Assembly: GCF_003970865.1 (NCBI RefSeq)
Contig: NZ_RXLZ01000005.1
Coordinates: forward strand, 1-64,000
Direction of reading: 5' to 3'
Origin: Stenotrophomonas maltophilia
GTDB lineage: Bacteria; Pseudomonadota; Gammaproteobacteria; Xanthomonadales; Xanthomonadaceae
DNA length: 64,000 nucleotides
Shown: piece by piece, positions 33,587 to 41,269 of the stretch
Numbering within the stretch: position 1 is the stretch's first letter
Layout of the letters: each line of letters opens with the position of its first letter
Program-made: the position numbers and the translations under genes
The notes under the pieces: generated by a model
Databases searched by the model: none
Told to the model about the DNA's origin: nothing
What the model saw: only the letters and a program-made list of their open reading frames with translations

Positions 33587-34954
33587 TTACATCCAGCCTG
33601 GCACCACGAATACCAGCCAGGCCAGCAGCGGCCCAAGCGCCACCACCAGGCCGCTGTAGACCAGGAAGCGGCGGAACAGGGTCTCGCGTTCTTCCTTCGC
33701 GGCCGAGGCCACCACCAGTGCGCCATTGGTGGAGAACGGGCTGACATCGACGATGGTGGAAGACACCGCCAGCGCGCAGATCACGCCGGCGGCGCTGAGG
33801 TGACCCTGCATCAGGAACGGTACCGCCAGCGGAATCGTGGCGCCCAGCACCGCGGCCGACGAGGCGAATGCGGAGACGATGCCGCCGACATAGCAGACCA
33901 GCAGCGCACCGAGCAGCGGGATACCGATGCTGGAGACGCCGTGGCCGATGAAGTCCACCGCGCCGGCATGTTCCAGTACGCCGATGTAGGTCACCACGCC
34001 GCAGATCAGCAGCACGGTGGACCAGCTGATGCCATCGACCGCGCCCTTCTGGCTTTGTGGCGACAGCAGTGCCAGCGCGACAGCCACGGTGATCGATACC
34101 AGGCCGACATTGAGGTTGTAGATCAGCGCGGCCACGCCCAGGCCGAGCAGGCCGATCAGGGTGAACAGGCGCTCGCGGGTCAGGCCCACCGCGTCCAGCG
34201 CAACCGGATCGTTGGAGAGCGTGCCACCGCCCGCCGAGACCAGTGCGCCATGGCCTTCGATCGCGAACTGCCGCGACGACGCCTGCGGGCCACCGGCCAT
34301 TGCCAGCTCCGCATTGCCGATCGTTCCTGCTGCGGTGATTGAGCCGCGACGCAGCAGGGCGATGCCACCGAAGGCGAAGAAGCAGATCGTCGCCATCATG
34401 AAGTTGAAGCCCAGGCTGGTCAGGAACACCGCCATCTCGGTCACTTCCAGCCCGGCTTTCTGCACCACGCCATTGGTGATGCTGCCGTACACGCTGATGG
34501 GCGAGAAGCCACCGGCCTGCGCGCCATGGATGACCAGCAGGCCCATCATCAGTGGATTGATGTTGTACTGCTTGGCAAAGCGCAGAGCGACCGGACCGAT
34601 GATCGCGACCGCCGCCGGGCCCAGCGCACCGAACGCGGTGAGGACCGCGGTGATCACGAACATTACCCATGGAATGGCCACGATATGGCCACGCACCGCT
34701 TTCACTGCCCAATGCACCAGTAGGTCGATGGTGCCGTTCTTCTGCGCGATGGCGAACAGGTAGGTGATGCCGACCAGGGTCAGGAACAGATCGCCGGGAA
34801 AGCCGGCCAGGACCTCCTTGCCACCCATGTCGACCCACAGCCCGCCGATGATGAAGGCCAGCGCGAAGGCGACGGCGCCCATGTTGATCGGCATTGCCGT
34901 GGCGACGATGAACATGATCACCAGACCGATGATCGTTGCGATTTGTGGACTCAT
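33587..34954 (-). CDS. MatC-type malonate/dicarboxylate carrier
   Basis: 455 aa, about 12 helices. N-terminus with the MatC_N pattern (IIGLVIMFIVATAMPINMGAV) and the duplicated transport-type loop (VIHGAQAGGFSPISVYGS; SSTIVDVSPFSTNGALVVAS). Imports malonate for the decarboxylase encoded upstream; replaces the MdcLM carrier of other bacteria. 104 bp after the mdcH stop, probably same transcript or own promoter. Confidence 0.87.
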   Translation of the reverse strand: MSPQIATIIGLVIMFIVATAMPINMGAVAFALAFIIGGLWVDMGGKEVLAGFPGDLFLTLVGITYLFAIAQKNGTIDLLVHWAVKAVRGHIVAIPWVMFVITAVLTAFGALGPAAVAIIGPVALRFAKQYNINPLMMGLLVIHGAQAGGFSPISVYGSITNGVVQKAGLEVTEMAVFLTSLGFNFMMATICFFAFGGIALLRRGSITAAGTIGNAELAMAGGPQASSRQFAIEGHGALVSAGGGTLSNDPVALDAVGLTRERLFTLIGLLGLGVAALIYNLNVGLVSITVAVALALLSPQSQKGAVDGISWSTVLLICGVVTYIGVLEHAGAVDFIGHGVSSIGIPLLGALLVCYVGGIVSAFASSAAVLGATIPLAVPFLMQGHLSAAGVICALAVSSTIVDVSPFSTNGALVVASAAKEERETLFRRFLVYSGLVVALGPLLAWLVFVVPGWM

Positions 34955-34969
34955 GCGCCCTCCCAGACA

Positions 34970-34982
34970 CGTGACTCACGTA
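34970..34982. promoter_or_regulatory. Short palindrome before matC
   Basis: ACGTGA-C-TCACGT, 15 bp upstream of the matC start and within the only longer gap of the cluster. Could be a second regulatory site or chance; it differs from the operator-like repeat before mdcA. Confidence 0.3.
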
Positions 34983-35058
34983 CAGCGCGGATGGAGACCC
35001 GCCATCCCGGGGTAAGGCGACGTAATGCGTGTTGCGTGATACGTACTGCTCGAACCCG

Positions 35059-35979
35059 TTACTGCAGCCGCTCCAGCGCGCTGCGGACCCATGCCGCCGC
35101 GCCTTCAAGGCTCTGGAACTCCTCCACCGCGCGCACCTCGCAGCACGGATAGGCCGGCGCCACCATGCGCGCCAGCGCGTTGCCCGGGCCCAGCTGCAGG
35201 AACACCCGCGCGCCGCGCTCGAAGGCCTGGCGCATCACCTGCGCCCACTCGATGGTCTGCGCCAGTTGCAACGACAGCGTGTTGACTGCCGTTGCGCGGT
35301 CCCGCACCGGTCGCGCATCGATGCCGGCCAGCAGCGGCAAGCGTGGGGCCTGCAGTGGCGAGGCATCGAGTGCGGCAGCGAACGGTGCGACCGCCGCTGC
35401 CAGCAACGGTGTGTGTGCAGGCACGTGCACCGGCAGCAGACGGATGTCCGCACCCTGCGCCTGCGCTGCATCGGCCAGCCGCTGCAATGAGGCGTGCGTG
35501 CCACCCACGATGAAATGGTCCTGCCCGTTGGCGATGGCCACGTGCGCACCGTGCAGATCACACAGCGGCTGCAGGACATGGCGTTCCAGGCCAAGCACCG
35601 CCTGCAGGCCTGCATCGGCGGGGCTGGCGCTGTCCATCAACTGCGCGCGCTGCGCGGCCAGCGCGAGGCAGGTGGTGGCATCGAAGCTGCCGGCGATGGC
35701 ATGCGCGGCCAACTCGCCGATGCTGTAGCCCGCGATCAGCGTCGGCGTTGGCAGGCTGTCGCGCAGCCCTTGCCACTGCGCCAGGCTGGCCGCGCACAGC
35801 AGCGGTTGCGCCAGCGCATTGTCGAAACGGTCGTCGGCCGCAGCGGCGGAAAATACATCGCGGCCGAGCACCGTGCCGGCCACATCAAGGGTGTGGCGTG
35901 CGGCCGGAAGATCGCGCACGCGGTCGAACATGGCCGCATGCTGCGCACCTTGGCCGGGGCAGAGTAGAGCAAGACTCAT
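35059..35979 (-). CDS. mdcH: Malonate decarboxylase epsilon subunit, malonyl-CoA:ACP transacylase
   Basis: 306 aa. FabD-like fold: LLCPGQGAQ at the start, nucleophile elbow AGYSIGELAAH with Ser86, and a VHVPAHTPLL segment with the catalytic His. Primes the decarboxylase by moving malonyl from CoA to the acetyl-dephospho-CoA prosthetic group of MdcC. ATG overlaps the mdcB stop. Confidence 0.92.
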   Translation of the reverse strand: MSLALLCPGQGAQHAAMFDRVRDLPAARHTLDVAGTVLGRDVFSAAAADDRFDNALAQPLLCAASLAQWQGLRDSLPTPTLIAGYSIGELAAHAIAGSFDATTCLALAAQRAQLMDSASPADAGLQAVLGLERHVLQPLCDLHGAHVAIANGQDHFIVGGTHASLQRLADAAQAQGADIRLLPVHVPAHTPLLAAAVAPFAAALDASPLQAPRLPLLAGIDARPVRDRATAVNTLSLQLAQTIEWAQVMRQAFERGARVFLQLGPGNALARMVAPAYPCCEVRAVEEFQSLEGAAAWVRSALERLQ

Positions 35980-36833
35980 GCGACCTCCTGCTGCAGCAGG
36001 AACCAGGCACAGGCCAGCAGGTCGGCACTGCCGCCGGGGCTCAGCCGGCGTGCGACGAATCCATCACCGATGCTGTGCAGGCCTGCCTGCCAGCCGGGCA
36101 CGAAGGCGCCGCCGGCATCGAGGAAGCCTCGCGCCTGTTGCTGGGCCCAGCGCAGGCCGTCGGCGCCGCCACGGTGCAGCAGGTTGAGGTCATCCACGCA
36201 CGCGATCAGCTGCATCAGGGTCTGGCACATCGCGGCCTCGTGTGGCAGGTCGCTGGCCAGTGCGTGGCGCAGGGTAGGCAGTGCCACCTCGCGCAGCAGC
36301 GGGTAGCCGGCGGCCGCTTGTTCGCGCACACCCTGCACGCCGTACCGTGCGCGCGCGCGCTGGCCAGGGCTGTTCGCATCCAGAGGTGCGCCGGCGAGCT
36401 CGGCAGCCCAGCGGCGCACTTCCTGGCAGACCTGCTCGGCTGCGATGGCACCGCCCGCGCGGCCCCGACAGGCAGCGGAAGCCGCCACCAGCAGGCCAAG
36501 GCTGAAGATCGCACCGCGATGGGTGTTGATGCCCGCAGTGGCGTGCAGCATCGATATCTCAGCGGCGATGCCATGTCGGCGCAACGTCTGGAACGGCGCC
36601 GCGCTGGCACCGGCGTCGGCCACGGCGATGAAGTAGTGGCGCAGCGCGAACAGGCTGCGCAGGAAGGTGCGGGCATCCATGTCGTGGTGGCTGCCGCTGT
36701 CGAAGGGGGTGACCAACCCTGGCTTGGGTGCAAGGGCCAGTTCGGCGTGCAGGCTGGCGATGGCGAGGCGCCCCAGATGCGCGCTGTCCACCGCCGATGT
36801 GGACCGTGAGACGCGCTGCACGACAGCGTTCAC
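35976..36833 (-). CDS. mdcB: Triphosphoribosyl-dephospho-CoA synthase (prosthetic group synthesis)
   Basis: 285 aa. CitG/MdcB family: ALAPKPGLVTPFDSGSHHDMD and GINTHRGAIFSLGLLVAA are the conserved blocks. Makes 2'-(5''-triphosphoribosyl)-3'-dephospho-CoA from ATP and dephospho-CoA; MdcG then attaches it to MdcC. Overlaps both neighbours by 4 bases. Confidence 0.92.
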   Translation of the reverse strand: MNAVVQRVSRSTSAVDSAHLGRLAIASLHAELALAPKPGLVTPFDSGSHHDMDARTFLRSLFALRHYFIAVADAGASAAPFQTLRRHGIAAEISMLHATAGINTHRGAIFSLGLLVAASAACRGRAGGAIAAEQVCQEVRRWAAELAGAPLDANSPGQRARARYGVQGVREQAAAGYPLLREVALPTLRHALASDLPHEAAMCQTLMQLIACVDDLNLLHRGGADGLRWAQQQARGFLDAGGAFVPGWQAGLHSIGDGFVARRLSPGGSADLLACAWFLLQQEVA

Positions 36834-37471
36834 GCGCTCACCCCGGTGGAGGCGAACAACGCATCACGTAGTTCCAGTGCGGCACCATCGAGGCGCTTGA
36901 CCAGTACCTCGCGGCTGCGTCCGGCGTATTCGCGCCAGTTCACCGCGCCACCATCCACCAGGCACAGTTCGCCATCGACGCGATGCCCGTAGGCGCTTTC
37001 CCAGTGCTGCAGGCGCTCGACCAGCAGGTCGGCCTGGCGCGCGTCGCCCACCTGCCACAGCAGGTCGATGTCCGAGCGTGCGTGCACATAGGGCAGGCCG
37101 CTGAGGTACTGCCAGGCGAAGGCGCCGAACACGCGGGCCGGTGCAAGCCGCAGCATTGCCTGCAGTGCCGCCTGCCAATCCGCCGGAACGCCGCCGACGA
37201 GAATCTCAACCAGGGCAGGAGGAGCCTGCAGGTGCTGGATGTCCTGCAGGGCCACGCGCAGCGCCAGCCGTTGCTTGCCTTCGCCCGGCGGTAGCGGCAC
37301 CCCCAGGCGCAGCCGCGGGTCGGGGTCGTCCGCCGCACAGCGTGCCACCATGGCCGGCAGGCCCTGCGCGAACCATGCTGCCAGGCGCGGTTCGTGTGCA
37401 GTCACGTCAGCCCGCCAGTCGGCATCGGCTGACAGCCAGGCCAGCGTGTGGCGGGCGGGCCGCTCAGGCAT
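36830..37471 (-). CDS. mdcG: Malonate decarboxylase holo-ACP synthase
   Basis: 213 aa from MPERPARHTLAWLS, which overlaps the mdcE end by 8 bp; longer forms read through mdcE. Nucleotidyltransferase-type protein with VHARSDIDLLW (Asp pair) in the second half. Transfers the phosphoribosyl-dephospho-CoA group to the acyl carrier subunit MdcC. Confidence 0.9.
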   Translation of the reverse strand: MPERPARHTLAWLSADADWRADVTAHEPRLAAWFAQGLPAMVARCAADDPDPRLRLGVPLPPGEGKQRLALRVALQDIQHLQAPPALVEILVGGVPADWQAALQAMLRLAPARVFGAFAWQYLSGLPYVHARSDIDLLWQVGDARQADLLVERLQHWESAYGHRVDGELCLVDGGAVNWREYAGRSREVLVKRLDGAALELRDALFASTGVSA

Positions 37472-38174
37472 CGCCGTGGGCCACCGCAGTCGAAACCCCT
37501 GCCGCCAGGGCACGACCGCCGCGCTGTGCGCCGCGTGCGGCACGCAGGTCGCCTTCGGCGGGCGTGCGCAGGGCCTGCAGCAGGTGCTGGGAAAGATCGC
37601 CCTCCCACAACGAGTCCACTGCACCCATCGCCACGTAGTTGGCGACGCCCGGTGCGAATACCGGCGAGCTCTGGCTCAGCGCCTGCAGTTTCTCCAGCGG
37701 TTGCTTGGTCACCCGTGCCATTGCGCGCAGGTCCATCACCCGCACCTGCGCATCGGGCAGGGCGTGGATGTGGTCGGCCATCAGGCCGAATGAGAGGAAG
37801 CCGCCACTGACGGATTCGCCGTAGACCAGGGTGATCAGGCGCGCACCACGGCGGCGTGCCAGATCGAGCGTCTGCGCGAGATGCGCAAAGTAGCCATTGA
37901 TGCCCAACAGTTCGTCGCGCCGCGCCAGGCGCTGGCCAGCGGTATCCACCAGCATCACGATCGGCCGCTGTGGATGTGCGCCGGTGCTGGCAAGCACGGT
38001 TTCGGCCAGTGCCAGTGCGTGGTCCACGCCGACTTCGAGTTTGTCGGCGGTACCGATCACGGTCACCTCGCCATCCTCGGTGGCAGCGCTGCCGGTCAGC
38101 ACCGAATCGTTCACCGCAATGGCATGCCCATGCGGGAACAGGGCATCGAGCAGGGTCTGCAGCGGCATGCTCAT
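37464..38174 (-). CDS. mdcE: Malonate decarboxylase gamma subunit (carboxyltransferase-like)
   Basis: 236 aa. Crotonase-fold carboxyltransferase half: IVMLVDTAGQRLARRDELLGI and YGESVSGGFLSFGLMADHI give the oxyanion-hole regions. With MdcD it decarboxylates malonyl-S-ACP to acetyl-S-ACP. ATGA overlap with mdcD. Confidence 0.93.
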   Translation of the reverse strand: MSMPLQTLLDALFPHGHAIAVNDSVLTGSAATEDGEVTVIGTADKLEVGVDHALALAETVLASTGAHPQRPIVMLVDTAGQRLARRDELLGINGYFAHLAQTLDLARRRGARLITLVYGESVSGGFLSFGLMADHIHALPDAQVRVMDLRAMARVTKQPLEKLQALSQSSPVFAPGVANYVAMGAVDSLWEGDLSQHLLQALRTPAEGDLRAARGAQRGGRALAAGVSTAVAHGDA

Positions 38175-39079
38175 GGCAGGCTCCGGTCGGCGGTGGCGAT
38201 GAGGAACTCATCGGTGTCGAGCAGCGGTAGTCGCTCGGGGGCTGTGATGCCCTGACGGGCCCAGATCTCCAGGCCATCCCGGCAATCGCCCCAGGCCTGC
38301 ACGCGCGCCTTCAGCGCCGCATGGCGTTCCTGCAGCGCGGCCAGTGCAGTGTCTGCATCGGTGCTGCTGGTATCGGGCTGCAGCGCGTTGCTGGCCGCTT
38401 GCGCGAAGGCCTCGATGGCATCGGGCACCAGCACCTGTGCCTGGTCGATCAGGTAGCGGTGCTTGCCTCCCGTTACGCGCCAGACCAGCGCGCGATCGCG
38501 GGAGTCGAACTCTTCCACGCCGCGCACGGTCTCGATCACTTCCGGGCCGGACAGCGACAGGCGCCCCTCTTCGGACATGATGACCGTGCTGCAGCAGCGG
38601 GCGACGATGCCCATGCCGCCGAAGGCGCCGTTGCCGCTGCCGATCAGCGCGATCACCGGCACGCCGGCTGCACGCGCGTCCAGGGTGGCGCGCATGATCT
38701 CGGAAATGGCGATGAGCCCTGCATTGGCTTCGTGCAGGCGCACGCCGCCGGTATCCAGCAGCAGCAGCACGCCTTGGGGATGTGTTTCGGCTGCGCGGCG
38801 CAGCAGCCCGGTCAGTTTGGCGCCGTGCACTTCGCCCACGCCGCCGCCCATGAATTCACCCTGCTGTGCGGCCAGCAGCACGCGCTTGCCCTGCAGCGTG
38901 GCTTCGCCGACAACGATGCCGTCGTCGAACGCCGCGGGCTGGTCGAGCTGTGCCAGGTGCGGGCTCATCATCCGCCGCGCCGGGCCGAGGAATTCACGGA
39001 ACGAACCGGCATCGACCAGGCTGGCGATACGCTCGCGCGCATCGGCTTCGTAGTAACTGTGGCGCTGCGTCCGGTTCAT
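38171..39079 (-). CDS. mdcD: Malonate decarboxylase beta subunit
   Basis: 302 aa from MNRTQRHSYYEADARERI; upstream starts run into mdcC. Acetyl-CoA carboxylase carboxyltransferase fold: GEFMGGGVGEVHGAKLTGLL, LLLDTGGVRLHEANAGLIA, SGNGAFGGMGIVARCC. Forms the MdcDE decarboxylase. Overlaps mdcC by 4 bases. Confidence 0.94.
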   Translation of the reverse strand: MNRTQRHSYYEADARERIASLVDAGSFREFLGPARRMMSPHLAQLDQPAAFDDGIVVGEATLQGKRVLLAAQQGEFMGGGVGEVHGAKLTGLLRRAAETHPQGVLLLLDTGGVRLHEANAGLIAISEIMRATLDARAAGVPVIALIGSGNGAFGGMGIVARCCSTVIMSEEGRLSLSGPEVIETVRGVEEFDSRDRALVWRVTGGKHRYLIDQAQVLVPDAIEAFAQAASNALQPDTSSTDADTALAALQERHAALKARVQAWGDCRDGLEIWARQGITAPERLPLLDTDEFLIATADRSLP

Positions 39080-39396
39080 CGTGGATCTCCAGCAAGCAGG
39101 GTTTCCACGGCCTGGTCCAGGCGCAGGCTGACTACCGCCGGGGTCGCACCGGCATCGTTGATCGAGATGCGTACATCGCGCAGCGGATGACGCTGTGCGA
39201 AGTCGCTGATCACTGCTTGCCACACGCTGCCGAAGCCCTTCGCGGCGGTGATGATGCGCACCGTCATTGCACCGTCCAGTGCGGCCGGCTCCAGCAGGAT
39301 TTCCAGGTTGCCCGAGGCCAGCACGCCGACCAGCACCGCATCGCGCGGGAACTGCACCGCAGTGTGTCCTTCGAATCGATAGTCGAGGGTTTCCAT
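39076..39396 (-). CDS. mdcC: Malonate decarboxylase acyl carrier protein (delta subunit)
   Basis: 106 aa. CitD/MdcC-type carrier; the prosthetic-group serine is Ser28 in LVGVLASGNLEILLEP. Carries the thiol group that cycles between acetyl and malonyl. 10 bp after mdcA. Confidence 0.94.
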   Translation of the reverse strand: METLDYRFEGHTAVQFPRDAVLVGVLASGNLEILLEPAALDGAMTVRIITAAKGFGSVWQAVISDFAQRHPLRDVRISINDAGATPAVVSLRLDQAVETLLAGDPR

Positions 39397-39406
39397 GCTC
39401 AGCCCC

Positions 39407-41050
39407 TTACCAGTTGCGGAAGCGCTTGGGCGGGTCGTACAGGCCGCCGGACCAGCGCACCAGGTCCTTCACCGAACGCGCCGCCAGCAGGTCACGGCTG
39501 GCATCGCGTACGGAGATGCCGAGGTCATCGGGACGGCGGATCACGCCGCGGTCGCGCAGGTTCTCCACCATCGCGCGGTCGCGCCCCATGCCCACGGCGG
39601 TATAGCCGGCCACGCCACGGATCGCCTGTTCGCGCTCCTCAGGGGTGCGGCAAAGCAGCAGGTTGGCGATGCCTTCCTCGGTCAGCACATGGCTGACGTC
39701 GTCGCCGTAGATCATCACCGGCGGCAGCGGCATGTCCGCGCGCTCGGCCAGGTCCCAGGCATCGAGGCGATCGACGAAGGCCGGCGCCATGTGTTCGCGG
39801 AAGGTTTCCACCATCTGCACCACCAGCTTGCGCCCGCGCGGCATTTCGCCGGGGCGTGCGGCCTGCTGCCCGGCCTTGATCCAGGCATCGCTGGCGTGGC
39901 GACGACCGCGCGCATCCGAGCCCATGTTGGGTGCACCACCGAAGCCGGCGATGCGGTCACGGGTGGCAGTGGAACTGTTGCCCTGCAGGTCGATCTGCAG
40001 GGTGGAGCCGATGAACATGTCACAGGCATACAGGCCGGCGGTCTGCGAGAACGCGCGGTTGGAGCGCATCGAGCCATCGGCGCCGGTGAAGAACACATCG
40101 CCTCGGGCGGCGATGTACTTCTCCATGCCCAGTTCCGAACCGAACGAATGCACCGATCTGACGAAGCCCGATTCGATCGCCGGAATCAGTGCCGGGTGTG
40201 GGTTCAAGGCCCAGTGCTGGCAGATTTTTCCCTTCAGACCGAGCGATTCGGCATAGGTGGGGAGCAGCAGTTCGATGGCCGCCGTATCGAAGCCGATGCC
40301 ATGGTTGAGGCGGTTGACGCCGTACTCGGCGTAGATGCCCTTGATGGCCATCATCGCCATCAACACCTGGATCTCGGAGATCTGTGCCGGGTCGCGGGTG
40401 AACAGCGGTTCGATATGGTTCGGCTTCGGCGCCTGCACCACGAAGTTGACCCAGTCAGCGGGAATGTCGACGCGGGGGAGGGTGTCGACGATCTCGTTGA
40501 CCTGGGCGATGACGATGCCGCCACCGAAGGCGGTGGCTTCGACGATCACCGGCGTGTCTTCGGTGTTCGGCCCGGTGTACAGGTTGCCGTGCCGATCTGC
40601 GGCCTGCGCGGCGACCAGGGCCACGCGCGGGGTCAGGTCGATGAAGTAGCGGCCGAACAGTTCCAGGTAGGTGTGGATGGCACCGATCTGGATGCGCCCT
40701 TCAGCCACCAGGTTGGCCAACCGCACCGACTGCGGGCCGGAGAACGAGAAGTCCAGTTTCGAAGCGATACCACGCTCGAAAACATCCAGGTGCGACGGCA
40801 GCGACAGCACCGACTGCACCATATGCAGGTCGTGCACGCGGGCCGGGTCAAGGTCGGCCAGGGCCTGGGCGAGGAAATCGGCCTGCTTCTGGTTGTTGCC
40901 CTCCAGGCAGACCTTGTCGCCTGGCTCCAGCAGTGCATGCAGCAGCTCGCCCACGTCGCCGGCGGCGACCTCGCGTCCCCGGGCCCACGGCGCGGCACGT
41001 TCCAGGCGGGCCTGGCGGCTGCGTTCCAACGTATCCCAGCTCGGGTTCAT
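39407..41050 (-). CDS. mdcA: Malonate decarboxylase alpha subunit (acetyl-S-ACP:malonate transferase)
   Basis: 547 aa from MNPSWDTLERSRQARLER; upstream sequence is promoter-like. Matches MdcA over its whole length: KVCLEGNNQKQADFLAQAL, GFGGAPNMGSDARGRRH, VMIYGDDVSHVLTEEGIA. Exchanges acetyl on MdcC for malonyl, starting each turnover. First gene of mdcACDEGBH-matC-gntR. Confidence 0.95.
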   Translation of the reverse strand: MNPSWDTLERSRQARLERAAPWARGREVAAGDVGELLHALLEPGDKVCLEGNNQKQADFLAQALADLDPARVHDLHMVQSVLSLPSHLDVFERGIASKLDFSFSGPQSVRLANLVAEGRIQIGAIHTYLELFGRYFIDLTPRVALVAAQAADRHGNLYTGPNTEDTPVIVEATAFGGGIVIAQVNEIVDTLPRVDIPADWVNFVVQAPKPNHIEPLFTRDPAQISEIQVLMAMMAIKGIYAEYGVNRLNHGIGFDTAAIELLLPTYAESLGLKGKICQHWALNPHPALIPAIESGFVRSVHSFGSELGMEKYIAARGDVFFTGADGSMRSNRAFSQTAGLYACDMFIGSTLQIDLQGNSSTATRDRIAGFGGAPNMGSDARGRRHASDAWIKAGQQAARPGEMPRGRKLVVQMVETFREHMAPAFVDRLDAWDLAERADMPLPPVMIYGDDVSHVLTEEGIANLLLCRTPEEREQAIRGVAGYTAVGMGRDRAMVENLRDRGVIRRPDDLGISVRDASRDLLAARSVKDLVRWSGGLYDPPKRFRNW

Positions 41051-41074
41051 CGACCGGCTTCCGATTGGTGTTGA

Positions 41075-41095
41075 TGTAATTACGGCATAATTACA
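41075..41095. promoter_or_regulatory. Inverted repeat before mdcA, probable GntR operator
   Basis: TGTAATTA-CGGCA-TAATTACA, perfect 8-bp arms, 24 bp upstream of the mdcA ATG. AT-rich palindrome of a size typical for a GntR-type dimer. No second copy was seen in the window. Confidence 0.65.
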
Positions 41096-41121
41096 GACGG
41101 GCATGCAACCCGCACTGCAGC

Positions 41122-41151
41122 AAAAAGAAGGGCCCGCGCGGAGGCGGGCCC
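41122..41151 (-). terminator. Terminator of the TonB receptor gene
   Basis: On the - strand GGGCCCGC-CTCCGC-GCGGGCCC is followed by TTCTTTTT. It ends transcription from the receptor before the mdc promoter. Confidence 0.8.
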
Positions 41152-41189
41152 ATTCAGGTTGCAACGCAGAGTGACCCGCATCGATCCGG

Positions 41190-41256
41190 GTAGTGCCGGC
41201 CGCTGGCCGGCTCCACGCGATGCAGGGTGATGGAACCGGCCAGCGGCCGGCTCTAC
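41190..41256. repeat. Inverted SMAG dimer
   Basis: GTAGTGCCGGCCGCTGGCCGG at 41190 and its inverse ending CTCTAC at 41256, between the receptor stop and its terminator. Confidence 0.85.
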
Positions 41257-41269
41257 CGTTTCCAGTTGC

